NCBI GenBank assembly: GCA_004835665.1
Contig: RBKR01000012.1
Coordinates: 868,001-932,000 of the forward strand
Source: Phoma sp. XZ068
Taxonomy: Eukaryota > Ascomycota > Dothideomycetes > Pleosporales > Didymellaceae
Reading direction: 5' to 3'
Length of the DNA stretch: 64,000 bases
The notes below the pieces were generated by a model. The model was not told the origin of the DNA, did no database searches, and saw only the letters and a list, made by a program, of their open reading frames with translations. This document shows, one piece after another, positions 1-9,498 of this stretch (its first letter is position 1; each line of letters opens with the position of its first letter). Position numbers and translations under genes: made by a program.

Positions 1-315
1 CTGGTGCTTGTACGATACTTGGGTACGATCCTTCGGCGACTCATGATCGGCTTCGACCACCAACATGGGATACAAGGAACTTGTGCTTATCAGTGCCAAG
101 CAGAGTGTTCTGCAAAGAGTTGGGGGCGCAGCTTGGTCGTAAGAAATGGGAGCACTAGCCGGGAAACTGTTCCCTCCCTAAGAACGATACGGGAAATTGA
201 CGGAAGAGGATGAATCCTGAGGCGTTCATATGAATCGAGAGACCCCCTGCAGGTCTTCTTTCTTTCTTTCAGACCTTTTGTGTCAGTCGTAGCTGAACAA
301 AGCATCCTCGGCAAG
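1..315. other. Upstream region of the ammonium transporter
   Basis: No gene is supported here. The short open frames on both strands have no start context or recognisable product. This is the promoter and 5' leader of the ammonium transporter that begins at 316. GATA cores occur near 14, 69 and 186, but none fits the full HGATAR consensus expected for a nitrogen GATA factor, so I make no regulatory call. Confidence 0.5.
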
Positions 316-1932
316 ATGGAAGCTCCAGTGGCAGTGAGTGCACCCTACTACCATACAGTATATTTGCAGGCAAAGATGTGCTTGTCGATATGTGAAGAGA
401 CACACTGACATGTTCATAGCCTGAGTTCAACGAGTCGAAGCCCAATGGCGGCAACCCCGACGTTGAGAATGTTAACGCTCAGTACCAGGGACTTGAGTTC
501 CACTATCTCTACCTCATTATAATGGCCTTCTTAGTCTGGCTCATCATCCCTGGTATTGCTTTCTTGTACGCGGGTCTCGCACGTCGCAAGTCTGCGCTGT
601 CCCTTCTGTTTCAGTCCCTGGCAGTCATGGGAGTGTAAGTGAGAAGCATTCATGTGCTCAGTATTGGACTGACCAAAACAAGCGTCTGCTTCCAGTGGCT
701 GTTCTGGGGCTATTCTCTCGCCTACTCGCGTACGGCCAGTCCTTTCATCGGTAACATGGAATACTTCGGCATGAAAAATGTCATGTCCGCTCCATCGCCT
801 GGCTCCGCCTTGCTTCCCGAGATCGTATTTTGCTTCTACCAGATGCTCTTCTGCGCCGTGACCGTACAGCTGGTTATTGGTGGATCTTTCGAGCGTGGTC
901 GTATCCTGCCTTCCATGATCTTTGCTTTCTGCTGGGCGACGGTAGTTTATTGTCCGATTGCTTGCTGGACTTGGAACTCGAACGGCTGGCTCTTCAACCT
1001 CCCCAGTCTTGATTTTGCTGTAGGCTCATCTCGATTTATGACTTTTGCATGGCAAACAATGACTGACATTCCTACAGGGTGGAGGTCCCGTCCACATTGC
1101 CTCCGGATGGTCCGCTCTTGCCTACGCATTTGTCCTCGGAAAGCGTCTGCCTAAAGGTGACAAGATCCACAGCCGTGCCCACAACCCTACACTCGTCTTC
1201 ATCGGTACCGTCTTCATCTGGTTCGGATGGTACGGCTTCAACGGTGGTTCGGCTCTGAATGGAACTATTCGGTCGATGCTGGCTGCCTTCAACACCAACA
1301 CCGCTGCCTGTTTTGGTGTTCTTGGCTGGGTCGTTGTTGACTACATTCGCACCAAAGGTCACTTTTCCGTCGTTGGTGCCTGCTCAGGTGCCATCGCTGG
1401 TCTGGTTGGCATCACCCCCGCGGCTGGTTACGTCTCGGTTTGGATCGCTGCATTGATCGGTTTCCTTACCGGTGTCGTCTGCTCTCTTTGCCACAACCTC
1501 GACAGGTGGATCAAGATTGACGAAGGCATGGATGTCTTCAAGCTTCACGGCATTGGCGGCATGGTCGGTTCGTTCTTGACTGGAATCTTTGCGCAGTCTT
1601 GGGTGTACGACCTCGATGGCATGGGCCCATACGATGCTCTCGGTGCTATGGATGGCAACGGCATTCAAGTTGGCTACCAGCTTGCTGAGATCTGTGCTGT
1701 TGCTTCTTACTCCTTCACAGTCTCCTGCATCCTGCTTTATGCTCTCAAGTTCATTCCCTTCCTCCACCTTCGTGTCAGCGAGGAGGCTGAGATGATGGGC
1801 CTTGACCTCGACCAGTTCTTCGAGGAGGAAATTGGTGACTGGAGCATGATGCACCAAAACGAGTACAACGCCAACGTAAGCAGCGCAAGCAGCCATGTCA
1901 ATCACGAACCAAAGGCGAGGGAGGGCAGCTAG
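316..1932 (+). CDS. Ammonium transporter (MEP/AMT family)
   Basis: Plasma-membrane ammonium permease of the Amt/Mep/Rh family, used for nitrogen uptake and, in some members, ammonium sensing. Four exons join in frame: 316-333, 420-634, 683-1019 and 1078-1932, giving 474 residues, the usual size. Visible signatures are GIAFLYAGLARRKSALS in an early helix, FQWLFWGYSL after intron 2, and DFAGGGPVHIASGW across intron 3, which is the AMT signature region. LHGIGGMVGSFLTGIFA in the last third matches the conserved late helices. About eleven membrane segments are expected, followed by a hydrophilic, acidic C-terminal tail of roughly 50 residues. The first exon codes for only six residues (MEAPVA). 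Intron 2 ends in the less usual acceptor AAG; the better-looking CAG a few bases on would delete the conserved FQ before WLFWG. The paralogue class (MepA, MepB or MepC type) cannot be decided by eye. Confidence 0.95.
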
Positions 1933-2611
1933 ATGCATACAAGACGTGCCACTTATGGCGCAGCAGCACATTCTGGGTAAACTCTTGCCGTGAACCGCAG
2001 GACTGTTCGCAAGGCTTGCACCATAAACCCTTACGAGACTTTGTTGCTATAACCTGGCGATGTAGTCGGGGTTCAAATTGAACAATATAGTATGTAACTA
2101 TAATCCACATGATCCATTTCGCAACCTCGAAGTCGCTGCGACCGATCCTTTCCTCTTCATGAATTTAGTGCTGTGTACATTCACCAATTGGACCTGAGCT
2201 CACCCTTGGCCTTCATCACAGTCGCTGTCTTGAAAGCTAGGGATTTAAAGTCTTCTGTATTACATTTCTTATGCAGTGCGTTACAGTCACATCCGCAAGA
2301 CAGAAATAGAGGTTCTAGCTTGGCATGCATGCGGCTGAACCACCCCATCGCGTACGGCTTCCATTTCAGAACATGAGGTAACGAGGCTCCACGTGACGCC
2401 CTCTGCACCCAAGAATCTTTTGTCCATGTGCCTTTCAAGGTCTTCTAGACAATCCACTTGATTTACTGACTGACACAGACGCTGTAACCTTAAGTTTGAA
2501 CGTAGAACGTGCAAGAGGAAGTCAAACGAGAGAGATTGTGATACAACACCGTCAGGAAGACTCACAACATTATCATCAGCGCACGAACATCCACACCTAT
2601 CTCAGCCCGCC
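1933..2611. other. Intergenic, no gene seen
   Basis: Between the ammonium transporter and a co-directional hydrolase. It holds the 3' region of the first and the promoter of the second. Only short overlapping open frames occur, none with a recognisable product. Confidence 0.5.
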
Positions 2612-3765
2612 ATGCCCTTCGGACCTTTCGCTCTGCAATGGCGCGCACCCTCGCCCAACCCACCAAAACCTTCAACGCCCCTCCCAGAAGGCGTCACGCG
2701 CCGCTACATCGAAACTCCATCCGGCCCGCTTGAGCTTCTGTCCGCCATTCCCTCTGACTCTAAATCCTCAAACCCTCCTCTTTTCTTTGCTCATGGCGGC
2801 TTCGGTTGCGCCTCAGTATGGCTATCATACATGACTTACTTCTCCTCTCGCGGCTTCCCTTGTTACGCCATCAGCTACCGCGGCCATGGGAATAGCTGGT
2901 ACCCTGGGTTCTGGAGGATGTACTTCACTCCTCGCGGGGCAATCGCTGACGACCTGGTTGCTGGAATCAAAGAAGTGGAGAGGTTAGAAACTGAGCGTCG
3001 ACGCGCTGAAGAGAGGGTTCCAGTCGTCTTGGTCGCCCATTCGGCGGGCGGCGCATTGAGCCAGTATGCGTTGAGCAGAGGACTGGTGACTGTGCAGGGC
3101 TTTTGTATGCTGGCAGCAGTTCCAGGTTTTGGCTCGTGAGTATCACCCTCGTCCTTTCCAGGGCGCGAGAACATCTAGGCTTACTTTTGAGCAGCTGGTC
3201 CTGTTACAAGTTCTGGGGTCTTACCGCCCCAATACACTTTCCATACCGCCTGTTCCATCCGCGATATATCCTTGCCACGACAAAGCAGGTCCACGATGCT
3301 TTCTTCACTGCATCGACTCCAACCTCTGTCGTCAAGGAGCTCGAGTCCATCCTTAGTCCGTACGAGTCTATGCTCTGGCCTATGCAATCCTTGCCCCGCT
3401 TCGTCACCGGACCAGACGTCATCAGCTCAATCGTTGGATGGACACCACGCAAAGCTTCTGAAGCCAACGAACCTGCCGGAATCGCGCCGAGGTTTCTGGT
3501 ATTGGCTGCTGAACATGATGTGTTATGTACCCCAAGCATCTCGAGGGATGCGGCCGAGAGATATAGCGCAGCATTCCATCACTGTGTCCGGGTCGGGAAA
3601 CTGGATGGCATTTCTGAGAGCAATGTCAAATCGGGGAGTGCTACTGGTGGTGAGCGGGACGGTGTTAGCTTTAGGGTTGCTAAAGGGTTGGGCCACCACC
3701 TTCAGAATCATGTTGAGTGGGAGAGAGGCGCGGAGGAGGTTTTGAGTTGGGTGCAGCAGCTGTGA
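2612..3765 (+). CDS. Alpha/beta-hydrolase fold protein
   Basis: Serine hydrolase of the alpha/beta fold; the substrate is unknown. Two exons, 2612-3135 and 3195-3765, joined across a 59-base intron with a GTGAGT donor and GCAG acceptor, give 364 residues. HGGFG at about residues 61-65 is the oxyanion-hole loop. VAHSAGG places the nucleophile Ser at residue 144, an A-H-S-A-G variant of the usual elbow. LAAEHDVLCTP near residue 280 supplies the acidic residue, and GLGHHLQNHVEWE near the C-terminus supplies the catalytic His. There is no signal peptide and no C-terminal SKL, so a cytosolic enzyme is likely. The long insertion between the acid and His, rich in Ser and Gly, may form a lid. Esterase, lipase or lactonase activity are all possible. 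The family call is firm; the function is open. Confidence 0.88.
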
Positions 3766-4161
3766 ACTGTCATTTTCAGCTTGAGGAGTGGTTTAGGATG
3801 CTTTCTGTCGGTGTTTGTGGGAAGACGCTTGCCGCTTCGTTGAAGTTTGTATTATAAAAGCTTTAGGGGCTGTACTTTAACTCCAACCCTTTACGATAAC
3901 CCGATCCACTCCCAGACCCTCGTCCACATCCGAAAGTGCCCTGTTCTATCCTCCACTTTTTTGTCGGAAAATGGCAGTTGTGGCAGCTCCTTTCCCTTTT
4001 GTTATATATCCCGCTTCCCTTCCGACCCTTCCTCATATCCCTATCGATACTTCCATTCCTCCAAATACTAGCGAATCGAATTTGTTCCTTCCCGCATCCA
4101 CCATCATACTTCATGGAGGGATATGCAATGCCCGCGAAATTTAAGAGTGGGCGTTCCAACT
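3766..4161. other. Intergenic between convergent genes
   Basis: 3' regions of the hydrolase (+) and the PAN/GPI protein (-). The plus strand is pyrimidine-rich with poly-T stretches. No gene is supported. Confidence 0.5.
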
Positions 4162-6302
4162 TCACCATACCACAAAGGGCATGAGGATAGTAATTGCGAA
4201 TACGACAGACGTCGCGAAGGACGCACTGTGTACCAAATTCGAACTACCAGATTTCTCGCTTGACCCACTGGGCCAAACATTCCAGTGGCCTGTCGCTGAT
4301 ACAGACTTCGTGACGGGTGTGCGTAGACCTGAGGTTGAGGGCGACACGAAGCCAGTGGACAGCGAAGAAGGTTTAGTAACTAGAGAAGAATAGATGTCCG
4401 TGTTCCAAGCAAGAGACGAAGTTGCAGAAACGCAGACCGCTGAGCTTGTGACTGAGGTCCAGCCTACTGGCTGCGAGGGATCAGTGGAATGGCTACTGCA
4501 ACAACCAGTATGAGCTGAACTGGGAATCCCAGAAGCACTACCGTATGTTATGCCTTTCGAAGGCGTGACAGTTATGTACACTTTCGAGAGTGTAAGGAAG
4601 CTTGTGCTTGTTTTAGCGCTTGACAGGTAACCCGTCACCGGAATTGTGGGTACCACTATAGACACAGGAACAGCGCTAATGACAGCTCGGTGCTGGGCAG
4701 AGCTCGATGCTGCGACAGGAGATTTTGGTATGAAATTCATAGTGGTGCCAGAGCCAGATCTCGTCGAGTAGCTAGAGATATCAGGAGTTGTGATAACAGT
4801 CGTCAAAGACTTGCTAGGTATAGGCTTATAAACCATGGATGGGGTTGTTGCAGAAGGAACAACAGAGGTGAGCAGTATCCTAGAAGGTACAACCTCGGAT
4901 GCTGATCTCGTACCAGAAATCAGTGTGGTTGTTGTTAATATAGTGATCGTAGATGCTTTATAGCCTTTTCTAGAGCTGGACGAGCAGATTGCCATGCTAA
5001 TGAATCGATCAGAAGAATTCCAAGACTGCCGGGATGGGGCTCTGGTAGTTGACTTTGGTTTAAGTAGTGACACTGACGAAGGCGAAATATAACCCATGGT
5101 AGAGCGCAAAGAATAGTGAAAACTGCTGGGTAACTGCCTAGAAGAGTCCGGACTATAACTCGAAGACACTGTAGAAGGCGACAAGTAAACTGAAGACATC
5201 GATGAATGCCTGCTACAACCGGAGATTTTAGTAGGTTCTTCAGTCTTGGTGAATGATTTCGTACCCGGAGCGTTGCTGCTCGTGATGACCTTCGTAGTGA
5301 CAACTGGCGTAGTGGCCCCGGGCTTGGTGTGTGATGCTGTGACCTTGGAAGGATGATAAATTCTGGAAACCGACATGGGAGTATATGATTCAGTTACTGA
5401 GAAAGAACGGTGAGTCGGATAGCATGAGTGTGCAGAGCTGAACCAGAACGGTGGCCCAGCCGATGTGTTACCCCTTGACGCGCCCGTAGTAGCAGTGACC
5501 GAAGTGTTACCAGACAAGGGAATTGACAGAGAGCGAGTTGTAGTCAATAAGGTACTCTTGCTCAAACAGGTCTTTAGTGGAGCCGTTGAAGTCGGCTTGT
5601 TAGTTGAGCAAGAGCGTGTAACGCTGGAAGTGGCAGCAGGTGAAGGCTTCGAGGATGATTTGGCCGTAAGCAAGTATGTCGTAGTAACAGACACGCTCAT
5701 GAACGAATAGTTTGCTGATAAGTTCAAGCGCTTAGAAGAACGTACCACCGTAGACGATGCTTTACCTGCTGAATCTGACCAGCTAGGGAAAGTATACGGC
5801 ACAGCAGGTTAGCTTTGTACATCCCAAGAACCCACTTGTTTCCTCTTTGGAGGCTGACGATCTCGTTCTTCAACCAGCACATCCCGCTTAAACCATCTTC
5901 AGTTTCGGCTTGATAAGACATAGCAGTACAGGAAGAGGTCGCGTTGCAAAGATTCACACACTTGTCGATATCGGCGACCCGCCGATTGGAGAGATCGCCT
6001 AGGTAGAAGTCGAGGCCACAATGCGTGATATAGCCTCTGTAGGTTTCCCCTTGCCTAAAATCGCACCAAGGTGCGACTTCATGCTTTTGCGGTTGACTGC
6101 TATTAGAGGGAGTTGGTGTGAAAAGCAAGACTGTTGAGATAGGGTTAGAAGAAACTACGATACCCAGAGCATGAACCTTACACAAAGCAATAGTATCGAT
6201 CGAGACGTGACTAGTGGCGTTACCCAAGAGGGAAGCATCAGTGAGCAAGATGTGGCAGAGCAGCATCATTAGGGCAACAAGCCAGCCGTGACTGGCCGCC
6301 AT
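4162..6302 (-). CDS. Secreted PAN/Apple-domain protein with Ser/Thr-rich stalk and GPI signal
   Basis: Predicted cell-surface protein of unknown ligand. Two exons, 6302-5836 and 5782-4162, join across a 53-base intron (GTGGGT donor, CTAAC branch, TAG acceptor) to give 695 residues. The ATG at 6302 is chosen because it begins a clear signal peptide (MAASHGWLVALMMLLCHILL); the frame continues upstream to 6404 without one. Residues about 70-155 hold a PAN/Apple-like module with the pattern WCDF, THCG, CVNLCNATSSC and GMCWLKN. The remaining 540 residues are a low-complexity Ser/Thr/Pro stalk, probably heavily O-mannosylated. The protein ends in a short hydrophobic run (SVVFAITILMPFVVW) after small residues, the form of a GPI-attachment signal. 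Adhesin or carbohydrate-binding roles are known for PAN domains, but any role here is inference. A 38-base intron using the GTACAA donor would also keep frame, but it is shorter than normal. Confidence 0.8.
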
Positions 6303-7607
6303 GATGGAGGAAATGCTGCTGCGAAATTGTGACCGAAGAGACCGGGGACGGCGAAGGAGGAGTGAGCTGGAACTCTTTGAAAACGAAGTGCAAGTGTTCA
6401 GCAAGACAACAGGTGACGAACAGGTCTCAACGAGAAAACGAGGAACAGCCCTGTGGTTTCATACCAGCCAAACCGCACAACTTGCATCGTAAGATCTTGT
6501 CTCCACAGTCTATTCCACCCCTCAAACTACCTTCAGTGTGCGGAAAGGTCTAGGGTTCCGTCTTACGACTTGGGAATCACTTCCAAACTTTGGTGGTTGT
6601 CAAGGTAGGATAGATGTGAACGTTCGGGTATGGTTGTAGCCGGACCCGAATATGTGAACTATTCAGATTGCACAACGCATTTTGTAAACTTTCACAATAA
6701 TATGCTACCCTTTGCACGCATATGGGGTGGCTTCAATCCAAATTTTCAATCTTCTTAGCGGATATCACGTAAGTCATGGCTCACTGTCTGTGGCAAGTTG
6801 TGTAAAACTAATACCATTAAATGCGATACAGACTCGCAAGAGCCTATACAAGTTTCAAAAAGAGAGAAATTTGCGTACTGACCCAAAGTTCCTGCTGGAG
6901 TCAGATATCGGGATTCCAGTCAAAACATTGGCCCTTAACAGGGTGTCACTTGAACCGAACTTTGGCAGTGTGCCGCAGATTACAGCACATCTGTCCTCTT
7001 GTAGACCCCGTGCTGAAAACCAATCTTGTGGAACCAGGGTTGTAATCAAGGCATGAAGTTGATATCAAGGTGTCTTCCACGCCGCTAGAGCCCACACGCA
7101 GGACTACGCATGTATTTTCTGCTACGTTCGCAGTCATTCTTGTGGAGCGGTGCGATCACGGGTAGACGGATCAGTGAAGCAAGGAATACGCGCAGCTATC
7201 GCGGATTTGAGCATCGGAGGGGTTTATTTTTAAACATGGATTCGATTACAAAGGTACTCGTGAAGTTCCCTGTTCGTTGCCGCGGAAAGTTCGCCCGAGG
7301 GTATGCCGAATCAGGCCGATCTCGGTTTGCTTCATTTGTAAGCTCGGCGCGCGTCAGCTTGAACGCGAGAAAACTGTATGCCAAGGAGGAAAGTGCGATC
7401 AGAGTGTGAGATAAGACGAAGTGTGGTCTATGTCAAGTTGTGTCATTTAGCAAGGTATCATGATATCTGTGCTGCAATATGCCCCTTCCAATGACTTGCA
7501 GGGAGCCATGTGCACCTAGAAATGCCGCCTTTTGTGTCCATTTCCTCCTCTACCCAATGCTAAGCTGCCGAACGAGATCGTTTGCGAGTATGTGCTGCAC
7601 GCGCAAT
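6303..7607. other. Intergenic, 1.3 kb, no supported gene
   Basis: Lies between the start of the PAN/GPI gene and the 3' end of thioredoxin. A 99-codon frame at 7110-7409 and others have no recognisable product and no splice support. The segment near 6600-6720 is fairly AT-rich. It presumably contains the promoter of the PAN/GPI gene. Confidence 0.45.
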
Positions 7608-8209
7608 CTATGCGTCGACGTTGGCCTTGATGGCGGCCTCGAGAGCCTTGGGGTTGGCACCGACAACCTCGGCAACCTTGTCACCGTTCTTGAAGAGCAG
7701 GAAGGTAGGCATGGCGCGAATGCCGAGTTCTTGTGCAACATCGGGGACCTCGTCGACGTCGAGCTTATAGAAGCGCGCGTTGGGGTATGTGCTGGAGAAC
7801 CTGTGCGATTTGTTAGAATCGCTCGAGAAATGTGTACAGATGGACTCACTTGACAACCTGAGGCGCAATGACCTTGCAAGGACCGCACCAGGTAGCGAAG
7901 CAGTCAAGAACCATCAGGCTGGACTTGTCGCCGAGCGCCTCGTCGAAGGCCGTCTTGCTGTGACGCTGTTAGCAGTTTCTCACAGACACGCCCATGCCGG
8001 TAAGACATTGCGGCATTGCGACATTGGAGGACTCACGTCTGAAGGTTGTGCACGCCGGTGTCAGACATTCTGCTTGTGTTGGAGAAGAACTTCTGTGTGA
8101 GAAGAGGTCGGTATAGGTTTGCTGTGGATGTAGGGTTGATTGAAGCTGTTTGCAGACGCGCAGAGGTAAGCAGTGATCTGGTAAATCGTGACGTTGACTG
8201 GGCGAACAT
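7608..8209 (-). CDS. Thioredoxin with N-terminal mitochondrial-type extension
   Basis: Small dithiol oxidoreductase that reduces protein disulfides. Three exons, 8209-8037, 7957-7850 and 7800-7608, give 157 residues. The active site WCGPC puts the redox cysteines at 82 and 85. KLDVDEVPDVAQELGIRAMPTFLLFKNG is the usual downstream fold with the cis-proline. Residues 1-47 form a basic, Ser/Thr-rich, acid-free presequence (MFAQSTSRFTRSLLTSARLQ) typical of mitochondrial import. Met48 begins MSDTGVHNLQ, which is the normal start of cytosolic fungal thioredoxins. One gene may therefore make both forms through leaky scanning or a second transcription start (inference). Intron 1 (8036-7958) and intron 2 (7849-7801) have GTGAGT donors and CAG acceptors. 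The family call is certain; the localisation is not. Confidence 0.95.
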
Positions 8210-9498
8210 GGTATATGTACACCAAAAAAAAGTGAGACAGAAGATTAGAAGATTGATAAGGCTCGGCTGATAGAATGAACTGGACAAAGATGCCTGCTTG
8301 TGCCGATTACAACGCGGTGACAAAGTGATCGCTGTGCCGCCAGTTTTAGATTCGGCAAAAGGGCGCGAATCGTCGAGTCCCTGCACAAAGGCAAAAGGAT
8401 GCCAAATCGTGCACACACGCGAAATAAGAAAGCAGATACGAACGGGAAACGGGCGACTTACGGAGTACTGCGTGTTGTAGGTCTCAGCAAAGGCTGGCGG
8501 AGTTTAAGGGAAACGATGATTAATGCTAGATTTGCCGCGGGTGGGCTGCTGCAACCCCCCATGACGTGCGCACTTGCCCGAGACCCCGCCAAGCTCCTGC
8601 CATTCTTCGTGCAGTACGTGCTCAGGCAAGAACATTCGTTGAAACTGTAGCGATTGTCTTAGCAACATCATCTTAGTGTACTCGATAACCATTGTGATCA
8701 AGCCTTCCCTTCCGCCCTTCTAATGCAGCATGCTGTTCTGCTTGAAAATCCGTGAGGCCCAAACTTCGTGCCCCACCAGATCTCCGGTGTCAGCCCAACA
8801 TTTGGAGGGGCATCTTGCAGGTCGGCTAGCCTTCGATAATACAGGCACAGGGAATGACAGTAGCGTTGCTCCTCAAAAACAAATGTTTAAGGCTGTCAAG
8901 ACAGTCGTACTTTAAACTACAGGGGGCCATAGCAGGCCATATGGCGCGTGAGCGCGGTACATCTCCAAGACCCAAATTGTTCCTAATTCCTACATTTGGT
9001 TGGAAACACTAATCTTGAAACTCAGATGCACCGTGTAAGAATAACCCAATGAAAACGCACCTTTGCGCTCCCAATGGCTGTGGCCAGCCAATCGTCCCAA
9101 AGCCTTGTTGAGATCGAACCAAAAGGAACGAGACGGCACAAGAGACTGCAGCTTGCAGTCTTCATACTATACAATGTGGTATCACGCCCGAAAAGACATA
9201 ACTCCTCAAATCAAATCAACGCCGCGCTATGCAGTCTCTCAGAGACAAGCGCCTTCCGTCAGCGGTCATCTGCAGGTTTGCAGCAGATATGTAATCATCC
9301 ACCGCCGGGGAAATCGTTCAGGAAACTGCGTGTGCCAACCAGAAAAACAAAACAGTGCGGTCAAGGAAATGTGTAAAGAGCGACTGAGGTGAGCACAATA
9401 ATGACAGATGATTACAAAGGAAAAGCAAAAGGAGTGGCGTGGTGTAGCAGTCATGCAGTTTCCCTGAAACGATCTCTCGGCGCCTCGAAATAGATCAA
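8210..9498. other. Intergenic, 1.3 kb, no supported gene
   Basis: Upstream of thioredoxin and downstream of the 879-residue protein, both on the minus strand. Short open frames exist on both strands, but none resembles a protein. It includes the thioredoxin promoter next to 8210 and a short poly-A tract near 8222. Confidence 0.45.

Noticed and set aside
1384..1971. 195-codon minus-strand ORF
   Set aside because: Antisense of the last exon of the ammonium transporter.
3103..3765. Apparent frameshift splitting the alpha/beta hydrolase into two genes
   Set aside because: A 59-base intron at 3136-3194 with consensus ends joins both parts in frame and restores a complete fold.
7110..7409. 99-codon plus-strand ORF
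   Set aside because: No family resemblance, splice support or good start context. Composition looks random.
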